Assembly: GCF_025685545.1 (NCBI RefSeq)
Contig: NZ_JAGSYC010000022.1
Location: forward strand, 62,001 to 126,000
Source of the DNA: Granulicella paludicola
GTDB taxonomy: Bacteria; Acidobacteriota; Terriglobia; Terriglobales; Acidobacteriaceae
Direction: 5' to 3'
DNA: 64,000 nt
A program made the translations under genes and the position numbers. Positions 1 to 8,861 of the stretch are shown here, piece after piece (within the stretch, counting starts at the first letter, position 1; the number at the start of each line of letters is the position of its first letter). A model generated the notes under the pieces. It did not search any database and was not told the origin of the DNA. It was given only the letters and a program-made list of their open reading frames with translations.

Positions 1-16
1 CGTTTTTCTCGCTCAT
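1..16 (-). CDS. 5' end of an unknown gene, cut by the window edge
   Basis: Only the first five codons are visible on the minus strand (MSEKN). The start is supported by a strong Shine-Dalgarno GGAGG seven bases upstream of the ATG (complement of positions 24-28). The product cannot be named. The gene is divergent from the GH20 gene, and the roughly 240 bases between them probably hold promoters for both; I see no clear operator there. Confidence 0.5.
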
Positions 17-253
17 AATCAAACCTCCGGGCGGTAGGATGCTCGGCGCCATGGCCTGGTAGTCCTCAAGGTGGTCCCTCGGAGCAATCCATTTTCATCG
101 GGCAATTCCCGGCGTGCGAAGAGATCGACGGAGTAGCCGATGTACTCTTGGCTCATAAATGCCCACAAAAGGACATCGCGACAGGACTCAAGAACTTCAA
201 CGTTCTTAAAATGAGTACTTCCCCCTCAAACGGTCAAAGTGTACCGTAGGAAG

Positions 254-2419
254 ATGCGCTCTGCAGACACACTTGCGTCCTTGCTTCTGGCAGCGGTCCT
301 TGTCGCTCCAGCGATTGCCCAGACCCCGTTGCATCTGATCCCCATGCCCCGCGAAGTCAAGGCAGGCGCAGGGATTTCACTTACCCGCGGCATCAGGATC
401 GAGTGCGCGACCCCTTGTGATCCCGAAGACGCCTTTGCCGTAGCCGACCTTAAGTCCATCCTCGGCGCACGCCGCGTCCTCGTCACCGACGCAGCAGCAG
501 CACCGCATATCTTCGTTACGCGCCTCGGCACCAGCATCGGCAAACAGATCTACCGCGAGGCCTCCGGCACCAGCGCCACCGCCTTCCCCACAGAAATGCA
601 CGCCGAAGGCTACGCCATCTCGCCCGACCCTAACGGCGGGCAGGATGCAGGGATCGCGCTCACTGCCGAAACCTCCGCAGGCATCTTCTACGCGCTGCAG
701 ACCGCCGCTCAGCTCATCGAAGGCGACGGCACCGCCGCCACTCTGCGCATAGCCACCATCCGCGACTGGCCTGCCATGAAGACACGCGGCCTCCACGACG
801 ATCTATCCCGCGGGCCCATCGACACACTCGACTTCCAGAAAAAGCTCGTCCGCACTCTCGCGGCCTACAAAGACAACCTCTACTCTCCCTACTTCGAAAC
901 GACCCAGCAGTACGCCTCTAACCCGCTCGCCGGCACACCCGGCTACAGCCTCTCCGCCGACGATGCCCGGCAACTCGTCGCCTATGCCCGCCAGTACCAT
1001 GTCACCGTCGTCCCCGAGCAGGAGGCCTTCGGACATCTTCGCCACATGCTCTTGTGGGAGCAGTACTCCGACTTGGCTGAAACTCCTCACGGCGCTGTCC
1101 TCTCCCCCGGCCAGCCCGGCTCCATTCCACTTATTCGTAGCATGTTCACAGACCTTGCCGCGCTCTATCCGTCGCCCTATCTGCACATCGGTGGCGACGA
1201 AACCACCGATCTCGGCATCGGTCGCACCAAGCCCGACGTAGACGCTCGCGGTCTCGCCACCGTCTACCTGGATTTCCTGCAGCAGATCGTCACCTCGCTG
1301 CAGCCGCTGCACCGCAAAATCCTATTCTGGGGCGATGTCGCCCAGGATGCGCCCTCACAGCTGAAGGCGATGCCCGCATCCTTCAAGAACCAGACCATCG
1401 CCATAGCCTGGGGCTACTCTCCCGATCCCAAGGGTGGTTTCCCAAAGATCATCCGTCCCTACACCGATGCCGGTATTGAGGCGTGGGTCGCGCCCTCCAT
1501 CAACAACTACCGCCAGGTATGGCCCAACCAGCAGTACGCGCTCGACGACATTCAGCAGTTCACCCGCGACGGCCAGCATCTCGGCGCTACCGGCCAGCTC
1601 AACACCCTCTGGGATGACGACGGCGAGTCTCTCGCCAACATGAACTGGTATGGCATTCTCTTCGGCTGCGCTGCCGCCTGGCAGTCCGGCGAATCCTCCA
1701 TCGCCCAGTTCCAGCGGAGCTATGGCCCCGTCTTCCACGGCGACAGCACCGGCCTCATCGATCAGGCACAAAACGAGCTCACTGCTGCCATGTCGCTGCT
1801 CGAAGCGAACAAGGTCGTCTCCCACACCGAAGGCACCGACACACTCTTTTGGATCGATCCCTGGAGCAAGGATGGTCAGGTCTTCGCAGCGAAGATGCGG
1901 CCCATCAACTCCCAGCTCCGCCTGCACGCAGAGCACGCCATCAACCTTGTCGCGCAGGCCCGCAATACCAACCCTGGACTTCGCGAACCCGAAGCCCTCG
2001 ACGCCATGGACTTCGGTGCGCGTCGCATCGACTTCCTCGCCCTCCACTTCCAACTCGCCGACGAGATGGCCACCACCTACGCCCACGCCCAGACCACCGC
2101 CGCCGGAGATTGGAAGAAGGCCCACCCCGGCGTCTCCGCTCAGCTCTCGGACATCAACGGCGTCAACGGCCGCCTCGAAGACCTGACATATGGGTACTCC
2201 CAACTTCGCGATATGTACGAACAGCAGTGGCTGCGTACCTATCGCCCTGCCAACCTGCGTCCCATCCTGGAGCGCTTCGACTTCACCACGGCTCTCTGGC
2301 TCTCCCGCATCGATAAGGTGCGGTCCGCCCAGCGCCAGTGGACCGACATTCACTCCCTGCCCAGCGCCGCCGATCTCGGCATCCCCGCTGCCTCCATCCC
2401 TTCTACACCTGTGAACTAG
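254..2419 (+). CDS. exported beta-N-acetylhexosaminidase, GH20 family
   Basis: Predicted to release terminal N-acetylhexosamine residues from chitin- or peptidoglycan-derived oligosaccharides. The N-terminus is a signal peptide (about residues 1-23, ending APAIAQ), so it should act in the periplasm or outside. A GH20 N-terminal accessory domain precedes the TIM barrel. The catalytic Asp-Glu pair of the family lies in HIGGDETTDLG near residue 311, the form seen in the Bacteroidetes/Acidobacteria-type hexosaminidases. A GTG at 239 would add five residues; the ATG at 254 was chosen because it places the positively charged n-region (MRS) at the start. The length of 721 residues is within the family range. 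The next gene, nagA, begins five bases after the stop, so the two are almost certainly co-transcribed. The exact substrate (chitobiose, muropeptide or glycan) is not decided by the sequence. Confidence 0.9.
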   Translation: MRSADTLASLLLAAVLVAPAIAQTPLHLIPMPREVKAGAGISLTRGIRIECATPCDPEDAFAVADLKSILGARRVLVTDAAAAPHIFVTRLGTSIGKQIYREASGTSATAFPTEMHAEGYAISPDPNGGQDAGIALTAETSAGIFYALQTAAQLIEGDGTAATLRIATIRDWPAMKTRGLHDDLSRGPIDTLDFQKKLVRTLAAYKDNLYSPYFETTQQYASNPLAGTPGYSLSADDARQLVAYARQYHVTVVPEQEAFGHLRHMLLWEQYSDLAETPHGAVLSPGQPGSIPLIRSMFTDLAALYPSPYLHIGGDETTDLGIGRTKPDVDARGLATVYLDFLQQIVTSLQPLHRKILFWGDVAQDAPSQLKAMPASFKNQTIAIAWGYSPDPKGGFPKIIRPYTDAGIEAWVAPSINNYRQVWPNQQYALDDIQQFTRDGQHLGATGQLNTLWDDDGESLANMNWYGILFGCAAAWQSGESSIAQFQRSYGPVFHGDSTGLIDQAQNELTAAMSLLEANKVVSHTEGTDTLFWIDPWSKDGQVFAAKMRPINSQLRLHAEHAINLVAQARNTNPGLREPEALDAMDFGARRIDFLALHFQLADEMATTYAHAQTTAAGDWKKAHPGVSAQLSDINGVNGRLEDLTYGYSQLRDMYEQQWLRTYRPANLRPILERFDFTTALWLSRIDKVRSAQRQWTDIHSLPSAADLGIPAASIPSTPVN

Positions 2420-2424
2420 ACGAA

Positions 2425-3594
2425 ATGATAGCGACAACGATTACAGCACGACGCCTCATCACCACCTCCGGCCCCCTCGACTTTCCTATCATCAAGATCG
2501 ACTCCGACGGCACCGTCCTCGAAATCGGGACCGACCCAACCTCCCTCGCAAGCGAGCAGGACACGCTCACCGCCGCCTTCCTCGATGTGCACACCCACGG
2601 CGCGGTCGGCCACGATGTCATGCACATCACGCCCGCACAGCTAAGCGAGATGCAGCGCTTCCTCGCCCACCACGGCGTCGCAAACTATCTGCCTACCACC
2701 GTCACCGCGTCGATCGACAACACGCTGCACGCGCTCGATGCGCTCGCCAACGCCATCGAATCCCCCACGAACACCGGCGAAGCCAAGCCCATCGGCATCC
2801 ACCTCGAAGGCCCGTTCCTCTCCCACGCCAAGCGAGGCGTGCATCCCCCCAAGGACCTGCTCGCCCCAAGCATCGAACTCTTCGACCGCTTCCAGGCAGC
2901 CGCGCGCGGACACATCCTGCTGATGACGATCGCCCCTGAACTTGTCGGCGATACCGACACCGCCGTCGAGCTGATTCGCCACGCCGCCGCGCAGAACGTA
3001 AAGCTCTCGCTCGGCCACACCAACGCCACCGCCGCCGAGGCACGCGCAGGCATTGCAGCCGGAGCCACCAGCGCAACCCACCTCTTCAACGCCATGCGTG
3101 CGCTCGATCACCGCGAGCCCGGCGTCGTAGGCACATTGCTCGATTCGCCCGACACCTTCGCCGAACTCATCTGCGACGGCATTCACGTCGCGCCGGAGTT
3201 GGTCCGCCTGTGGCTCAAGGTGAAGGGCGCCGATCGCGGCATCCTCGTTACCGATGGCATGTCCGCCACTGGCATGCCCGACGGCCAGTACATGCTCGGC
3301 GACTTCGACGTCACCGTCGCCGACGGTCGCGCCTTGCTCACCGAAGACTTGAAGGCTGGCAAGGACACTCTCGCAGGCTCGCTGCTCACGCTCGATCTCG
3401 CCGTCGCCAACATCCAGCGTTTGGCGCACGCTGATCTTGCAGTCGCAACCGGCCTCGCTTCGCATAACCCGGCAACGATGCTCGGCAAACCCGCGCTATC
3501 GCAGATCGCCGTCGGGTTGCCACTGAACTGCAACCGCTTCGACGCCAGCAACCGCCTGACACAGACCATCGTTCGCGGCCACATCGTCAGCTAG
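2425..3594 (+). CDS. nagA: N-acetylglucosamine-6-phosphate deacetylase
   Basis: Hydrolyses GlcNAc-6-phosphate to glucosamine-6-phosphate and acetate in the cytoplasm, feeding amino sugars into glycolysis or back to cell-wall synthesis. Amidohydrolase-fold signatures are all present: the metal motif HTHG near residue 56, HLEGPF, the histidine in LSLGHTNA, THLFNAM, and the catalytic aspartate in VTDGMSATG. The 389-residue length is normal. An upstream in-frame start at 2338 would lie inside the GH20 gene, so the ATG at 2425, just past that stop, is preferred. It sits between an exported hexosaminidase and a transporter/hydrolase fusion, which fits an amino-sugar salvage operon. No kinase or PTS gene for making the 6-phosphate is in the window. 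Confidence 0.93.
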   Translation: MIATTITARRLITTSGPLDFPIIKIDSDGTVLEIGTDPTSLASEQDTLTAAFLDVHTHGAVGHDVMHITPAQLSEMQRFLAHHGVANYLPTTVTASIDNTLHALDALANAIESPTNTGEAKPIGIHLEGPFLSHAKRGVHPPKDLLAPSIELFDRFQAAARGHILLMTIAPELVGDTDTAVELIRHAAAQNVKLSLGHTNATAAEARAGIAAGATSATHLFNAMRALDHREPGVVGTLLDSPDTFAELICDGIHVAPELVRLWLKVKGADRGILVTDGMSATGMPDGQYMLGDFDVTVADGRALLTEDLKAGKDTLAGSLLTLDLAVANIQRLAHADLAVATGLASHNPATMLGKPALSQIAVGLPLNCNRFDASNRLTQTIVRGHIVS

Positions 3595-3606
3595 TCACGC
3601 ACTTTT

Positions 3607-3642
3607 GTCATTCCGCAGCGCAGCGGAGGAATCTGCATTTAG
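3607..3642. repeat. REP-like palindromic spacer repeat
   Basis: The gap between nagA and the fusion gene contains GTCATTCCGCAGCGCAGCGG followed by AGGAATCTGCAT. It resembles the short spacer repeats that start GTCATNC and carry an AGCG-rich palindrome. Two further copies lie inside the downstream gene (5229 and 6750). It may also act as a weak hairpin between the genes. Confidence 0.55.
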
Positions 3643-3686
3643 GGATCACCTCCGCTACCTGCCGCGAAGTCCGCCCGCCAAGTATC

Positions 3687-6600
3687 ATGGCGCTAATGGC
3701 CACGCACCTCCACACCGTCGACCTAGTCATCGTCGCGCTCTACCTCATCGGCATCACTATTTTTGGCCTTCGCTTCGCCAAACGCGGCGGCAAGAAAGCC
3801 GACAAGTCCCTCAAGTCCTACTTCCTCGCTGACAACACCATCCCCTGGTGGGCCATCGCGCTCTCCATCGTCTCGGCCGAGACCTCGACCCTCACCATCA
3901 TCTCCATCCCCGGCGTCGCCTTTGCCGGAGACTTCGGCTTTCTGCAGGTCGTCCTCGGCTACATGCTCGGCCGCATCGTCGTGGCCGCACTCTTTCTGCC
4001 GCGCTACTTCGCAGGCGAGATGCTGACCGCCTACCAGCTCATCGACCAGCGCTTCGGCCACACGCTTCACAAAGTCACCGCTGGGTTGTTCCTCCTCACC
4101 CGCGCCGCTGCTGAAGGCGTCCGCGTCTTCGCCGTCTCCATCGTCGTCGGCATCGCCATCGGCACTGGCGATATCCTCTCCATCGGCATCATCTCTGCAC
4201 TCACGCTGCTCTACACCTTCGAAGGCGGCATGGCAGCGGTCATCTGGACAGACGTCGTACAGATGGGGATCTATATCTTCGGCACACTCGTCGCCGTCTG
4301 GTCGCTCGGCCATCACATCCCCGGCGGCTGGTCGACCATCCACCAAGTCGCGGGAGCCGCAGGCAAGTTCCACCTGTTCAACTTCGCGCTCAACCTCACC
4401 ACCACCTACACCTTCTGGGCCGGAGTGCTCGGCGGCACCTTCCTCACCATGGCCTCGCACGGCACCGACCAGCTGATGGTGCAACGTATGCTGGCCGCGC
4501 GCAACCTGCGCGAGTCGCGCCTCGCCCTTCTCAGCTCCGGCGTGGTCATCTTCATCCAGTTCGCTCTCTTCCTTCTCATCGGCGCAGGCCTCTATGTCTT
4601 CTACGGCCTGCACCCCGAACACTTCGCGAGCTCCGACCGCATCTTCCCCACCTTCATCGTCCACGAACTTCCCCTCGGCATCGCTGGCCTTCTCGTAGCG
4701 GCCATCCTCGCAGCGGCGATGAGCAACCTCTCCGCCGCGCTGAACTCGCTCTCCTCCACGACCGTTGTCGACTTCTACATGTCGCTCCGCCCCAACGCTG
4801 ACGACCGCGAACGCTCAATCATTAGCCGCAGCTCGACAGTGCTCTGGGCGATCGTCCTCTTCGCCATCGCCATCTACTCGCTCTCCGTCGGCGGCAAGGG
4901 CCACGTCGTAGAGATCGGCCTCAGCATCGCCAGCGTCGCCTACGGCTGTCTCCTCGGCGTCTTCCTGCTTGGGACGCTGACCAAGTTCGCCACCGAAATC
5001 GGCACAGCCATTGGCATGGTCTGCGGCTTCGCGCTCAATCTGTGGCTATGGCAAGGCACCTTTCCCTTGCACCTCGGCTCACTCATCATCCCCCACATCG
5101 CCTTCACCTGGTACGTCCTCATCGGAGCTCTCGTGACCTTCGCCATCGGCAGTCTCTTCAGCCTCATCTTCCGCAAGCAGTCCGCCCGCAAATCCGCTAC
5201 CGCGCTTCTCGCCCTCGCCATAACGACCGTCATTCTGAGCGGAGCGTCGCGCCCTTGCGACGCGCAGTCGAAGAACCCCGAAGGTCTCCACCCCACCCAG
5301 ATCGCTCAAACCCTCTCAGCCACCAATCACACGCCCTCTGATCCTTGGACCCTGGCCCCTGAACCCTCGCACCCCGCCTACGACTTCTCACCAATCTCCG
5401 CCCTCCTCAACGACGCCATCACCAACCACCACCTCCCGGGAGCCGTCGTAGTCGTAGGCCACAACGGCCAGGTCGTCTTCCATCAGGCCTACGGCAGCCG
5501 CAAGCTCGCGGGCGAGCCCGGACTCGACGGTCAGCCCAGCCCTGCTGAGCCTATGACCGAGGACACCATCTTCGACATGGCCTCGCTCACCAAGGACCTC
5601 GCCACCGCAACCGGAGTGATGCAGCTCTACGAGCAGGGCAAGATCGCCAGCTTCGACGACCCCGTCGAAAAGTATCTCCCGGGCTTTAACACCACCCACG
5701 ACGCCAGGCGCGCCAAGGTCACGCTGCGCATGCTGCTCACCCACACCTCTGGCGAAGCCCCAGACGTGAGCCTCAAAGACCCGTGGGGCCTCGCCGCGCC
5801 CGACAAGGCCGAAGGCATCCACCGCGCCCTCACCACGCCGTTGAAGGACGCGCCCGGCTCCATCTTCGTTTACTCCGACATCAACTTCATCCTCCTCGGC
5901 GACCTCATCGAAACCCTCAGCGGCCAGACCGAAGACATCTACGCCTCCGAACATATCTTCAAGCCGCTCGGCATGACCGACACACGCTACCTGCCACTCG
6001 CCAAAGCATGCGGCCCGCACAAGATCATCGGTGCGGCCATCGCCTGGGCACCCGCGACTCCAGGCCGCATCGGCATGGTCTGCCTTCCTGGCACATGGTC
6101 GACCTCGCTGCTGCCACGCATCGCTCCCACCACCCACGACGATGAGTCGAAGTCAGACCCCGCCGCCAACCCGCACTTCGACATGCTCACGCGCGGCACC
6201 GTCCACGATCCCACCACCCGGCGCATGGGAGGCGTCGCCGGCCACGCTGGCGTCTTCTCCACAGCACACGACATCTCGCTCTACGCCTCAGCTCTGCTCG
6301 AAAAGCTCGTTCACAACACCGGCCCATTCCCTCTGCAGCAGTCCACATTGCAACTGATGACACAGCCTGAGCAGCCCGGTCATGACCTTCAACAGCTATA
6401 CAACGCCAACAAGGCGCAAGCAGCTGCGATCACCGCAGGAGACAAGCCAGCCGAACCCGGCCTCGCCCCGCACTACCCCGCCATTAGGGGCCAAGACCTG
6501 CGCGGCTATGGCTGGGACATCGATACGGCTTTCTCAAAACCACGTGGCATGATCTTCCCCATCGGCAGCTTCGGCCACACCGGCTATACCGGCACCACCC

Positions 6601-8060
6601 TTTGGATGGACCCCTACTCCGACAGCTACGTCGTCCTGCTCACGAACGCCGTCCACCCTCGCGGCAACACTCCCATCTCCAACCTACGCGGGCAGGTAGC
6701 GACTGCGGCAGCTAGTGCCCTCGGACTCTCCTTCGGTACACAAGAGCCCGTCATCCTGAGCGAAGCGCGGAGCGCGCAGTCGAAGGACCTCGAGAAGGCC
6801 GCGCCAGCCACGGTAGCCCATACCATCTCCACCACGGACCCCGTCGCCTGTAGTCAGCCCAACACCTTCTGCGACCCTACAAAAATCCCCAACGTAAGAA
6901 CCGGCATTGACGTCCTAGAATCCACCCACTTCGCAGCCCTCGCCAGCTTCCACCACATCGGCCTCCTCACCAACCAGACCGGCATCGACAGCAACGGCAA
7001 GCGCACCATCGACGTACTTGTCACTTCTCACTTGCCACTTGTCACTCTCTTCACCCCCGAGCACGGCATCACCGGCGCGATGGACAAGGATGGCATCACT
7101 TCCACCACCGATCCTGCTACCGGCCTACCCGCCATCTCGCTCTACGGTGCCAAGCCCGCCGACCGCCACCCCACGCACGATCAACTCAAAGACCTCGACG
7201 CCGTCGTCATCGACCTGCAGGACGCAGGCGTCCACTTCTGGACCTACGAGGCCGCCACCGGCTACTTCATCGAAGCTGCCGCACTCGAAAAATCGCAGTA
7301 CCATCACGACCTGCACATCATCCTCCTCGACCGCCCCAACCTCGTCGGCGGCCTTGCCACACGAGGCCCTGTCTCTGACCCCGGCTCCGAGAGCTACACC
7401 GACTACATGCCGATGCCGTCTCGCCACGGACTCACCATGGGCGAACTGATGCAGTACGCCAACGCCACGAAACACCTCGATGCCAGCCTCACCGTCATCC
7501 CAATGCAGCACTGGCAGCGAGCTCAATACTTCGATGACACAGGTCTGCCGTGGATCAACCCCAGCCCAAATCTGCGCTCGCCCCAAGCAGCCATCGTCTA
7601 CCCCTGCCTCGGCCTCATTGAAACCACCAATATCTCAGTCGGTCGCGGCACAGCTACCCCCTTCCTGCAGTTCGGTGCCCCGTGGATGAAGGCCACCGAC
7701 GTCGCCGCCGCTCTCACCGCGCGCCACATCCCCGGCATCGCCTTCGAGCCCATCACCATCCCCGTCGCCGAGGACGCCAATCACTACCCCTTCCACGGTC
7801 AGACCATCGACGCGGTGCACCTCAACGTCACCGACGCCGCCACACTCGACACTCCCGAACTCGCCATGGAGATCCTCACTGTCCTCCACAAGCTCTACCC
7901 CACGCAGTTTCAGCTTCAGAAGGCCAGACACTTCATCGACAATCAGGCCACCTTCGACGCCCTCATGCGTGGCGACGATCCGCGCGCCATCGCCACCAGC
8001 TGGCAGCCCTCGCTCGACGCCTTTCGCGCCGCTACCAGACCCTATCTCCTCTACGAGTAA
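3687..8060 (+). CDS. three-domain fusion: SSS-family symporter, serine hydrolase and NamZ exo-muramidase domain
   Basis: Three proteins usually encoded separately are read as one 1457-residue chain. Residues 1 to about 500 are a sodium:solute symporter with about 13 membrane helices (motifs SAETSTLT, GGMAAVIWTDVVQ, ASHGTDQLMVQR, AAAMSNLSAALNS). Residues about 505-520 form one more hydrophobic helix that would carry the chain into the periplasm. Residues about 545-1015 are a beta-lactamase/PBP-like serine hydrolase with SLTK (Ser633-Lys636), YSDIN in the YxN position and HTGYTG in the KTG position. Residues about 1055-1457 are a DUF1343/NamZ domain (GH171, exo-beta-N-acetylmuramidase in studied members) with FTPEHG at 1122, DLQDAGVHFWTYE, RHGLTMGE and SVGRGTATPF. 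In Bacillus, homologous ybb genes for the same steps lie side by side. The likely role is to trim muropeptides in the periplasm and import the sugars. The reading frame is open throughout, with repeat-derived linkers at both junctions. Confidence 0.88.
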   Translation: MALMATHLHTVDLVIVALYLIGITIFGLRFAKRGGKKADKSLKSYFLADNTIPWWAIALSIVSAETSTLTIISIPGVAFAGDFGFLQVVLGYMLGRIVVAALFLPRYFAGEMLTAYQLIDQRFGHTLHKVTAGLFLLTRAAAEGVRVFAVSIVVGIAIGTGDILSIGIISALTLLYTFEGGMAAVIWTDVVQMGIYIFGTLVAVWSLGHHIPGGWSTIHQVAGAAGKFHLFNFALNLTTTYTFWAGVLGGTFLTMASHGTDQLMVQRMLAARNLRESRLALLSSGVVIFIQFALFLLIGAGLYVFYGLHPEHFASSDRIFPTFIVHELPLGIAGLLVAAILAAAMSNLSAALNSLSSTTVVDFYMSLRPNADDRERSIISRSSTVLWAIVLFAIAIYSLSVGGKGHVVEIGLSIASVAYGCLLGVFLLGTLTKFATEIGTAIGMVCGFALNLWLWQGTFPLHLGSLIIPHIAFTWYVLIGALVTFAIGSLFSLIFRKQSARKSATALLALAITTVILSGASRPCDAQSKNPEGLHPTQIAQTLSATNHTPSDPWTLAPEPSHPAYDFSPISALLNDAITNHHLPGAVVVVGHNGQVVFHQAYGSRKLAGEPGLDGQPSPAEPMTEDTIFDMASLTKDLATATGVMQLYEQGKIASFDDPVEKYLPGFNTTHDARRAKVTLRMLLTHTSGEAPDVSLKDPWGLAAPDKAEGIHRALTTPLKDAPGSIFVYSDINFILLGDLIETLSGQTEDIYASEHIFKPLGMTDTRYLPLAKACGPHKIIGAAIAWAPATPGRIGMVCLPGTWSTSLLPRIAPTTHDDESKSDPAANPHFDMLTRGTVHDPTTRRMGGVAGHAGVFSTAHDISLYASALLEKLVHNTGPFPLQQSTLQLMTQPEQPGHDLQQLYNANKAQAAAITAGDKPAEPGLAPHYPAIRGQDLRGYGWDIDTAFSKPRGMIFPIGSFGHTGYTGTTLWMDPYSDSYVVLLTNAVHPRGNTPISNLRGQVATAAASALGLSFGTQEPVILSEARSAQSKDLEKAAPATVAHTISTTDPVACSQPNTFCDPTKIPNVRTGIDVLESTHFAALASFHHIGLLTNQTGIDSNGKRTIDVLVTSHLPLVTLFTPEHGITGAMDKDGITSTTDPATGLPAISLYGAKPADRHPTHDQLKDLDAVVIDLQDAGVHFWTYEAATGYFIEAAALEKSQYHHDLHIILLDRPNLVGGLATRGPVSDPGSESYTDYMPMPSRHGLTMGELMQYANATKHLDASLTVIPMQHWQRAQYFDDTGLPWINPSPNLRSPQAAIVYPCLGLIETTNISVGRGTATPFLQFGAPWMKATDVAAALTARHIPGIAFEPITIPVAEDANHYPFHGQTIDAVHLNVTDAATLDTPELAMEILTVLHKLYPTQFQLQKARHFIDNQATFDALMRGDDPRAIATSWQPSLDAFRAATRPYLLYE
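5229..5279. repeat. REP-like spacer repeat read as protein linker 1
   Basis: Begins GTCATTCTGAGCGGAGCG and ends CGCAGTCGAAGAACCCC. It has the hallmarks of the intergenic GTCAT(T/C)CTGAGCG element but lies inside an open frame, encoding VILSGASRPCDAQSKNP at residues 515-531, the junction between the symporter and serine-hydrolase domains. Confidence 0.7.
6750..6792. repeat. REP-like spacer repeat read as protein linker 2
   Basis: Begins GTCATCCTGAGCGAAGCG and continues GCGCAGTCGAAGGACCT. It encodes VILSEARSAQSKDLEK from residue 1022, the junction between the serine-hydrolase and NamZ domains. It is in the same orientation and the same reading frame as the copy at 5229. Confidence 0.7.
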
Positions 8061-8340
8061 CGAATAAGTAAATACCTCCGTCATCCGTACGTGACTTTCG
8101 TTTGCCAGTTTTTCCCACTGAATCGGTACGAATCAGGCTCCCTCTCATACTTTCTTAAGATCACCCCTTCGAGGTATCGGATGTTTACACACTCTGGGCT
8201 ATGATTGTCTCCAACGGCCCCACTAAGTGCTTTAAGCGATGGTGGTCCCAGCTTGCTTCGAACACTGCTCCACTTGCTTTACCGAACACTTCTCTCTGCG
8301 GAACTGCTACACGATTTGTATTCTTGGAGGTTGACCCGAA

Positions 8341-8691
8341 ATGCGCGCTATCCACACTGCTGCTTTATTCCTCGCTCTCACTACCGCTGCTTTGCCTGCC
8401 CTTGCGCAGCAGCAGACAACCGCTGATCCCGCCGCTGCCTCGGTCGACTACGTCGCCCTGCGCGAGGGTCTCTCGAACCAGAACAAGGCACTCGCAGGCG
8501 ACGTCGTCGCGCAGCGTGCCATCGTCAAGCGCAACCAGGAGCTCCTCAAGGAAGCTCAAAAGCTGGATGCTGCCAACAAGAAGCTCATCGCTGAAAAGCA
8601 GAAGCTGACCGAAGAGAACGCCAACCTGGAGAAGCAGCGCGCAGCCCTCGCCGCCTCGCAGAGCGACACCGCTACCGCGACCTCCAAGTAG
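8341..8691 (+). CDS. small exported coiled-coil protein
   Basis: A 116-residue protein with a clear signal peptide (MRAIHTAALFLALTTAALPA, then LAQQQ). The mature part, about residues 40-105, is a highly charged helix rich in Lys, Glu, Asn and Gln with heptad-like spacing (KLIAEKQKLTEENANLEKQR), so it is expected to form a periplasmic coiled coil. The start is supported by GGAGG at 8326-8330. It stands alone between the salvage locus and the atp genes, flanked downstream by two hairpins. The family is not recognised; a periplasmic scaffold or chaperone-like role is possible but only inferred. Confidence 0.8.
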   Translation: MRAIHTAALFLALTTAALPALAQQQTTADPAAASVDYVALREGLSNQNKALAGDVVAQRAIVKRNQELLKEAQKLDAANKKLIAEKQKLTEENANLEKQRAALAASQSDTATATSK

Positions 8692-8738
8692 CTTCGTACC
8701 ACTTTTACCCGGTATAACGCCAGGTTGATCTCCATCTA

Positions 8739-8770
8739 GGCCTGCCCATCCTCATCGGGATGCGCAGGCC
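8739..8770 (+). terminator. hairpin after the small coiled-coil gene
   Basis: Arms 8739-8751 and 8758-8770 pair at 12 of 13 positions around a six-base loop. No U-run follows (CTTATCTG), so it may be a transcript-end or stability hairpin rather than a classical intrinsic terminator. Confidence 0.45.
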
Positions 8771-8812
8771 CTTATCTGTTGCACGTCGTTTCGCTACAAG
8801 CGCGCTGTAAGT

Positions 8813-8840
8813 AAAAAGGCCCCGCCATAGCGGGGCCTTT
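8813..8840 (-). terminator. intrinsic terminator of the atp operon
   Basis: A perfect 8-base stem GGCCCCGC/GCGGGGCC with loop CATA at 8818-8837. Read on the minus strand it is followed by TTTTTAC, directly after the atpC stop codon. On the plus strand it is followed by TTTCTCG and could also stop readthrough from the small exported gene. Confidence 0.85.
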
Positions 8841-8861
8841 CTCGTTTCCAATAGTCCGGTG

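Noticed and set aside
1355-2437. A 360-codon minus-strand frame
   Set aside because: Antisense to the GH20 gene, whose catalytic motifs are clear; high G+C creates long shadow frames.
3723-4664. A 313-codon acidic minus-strand frame
   Set aside because: Antisense to the symporter domain; the composition (Asp/Glu/Gly) is the mirror of membrane-helix codons.
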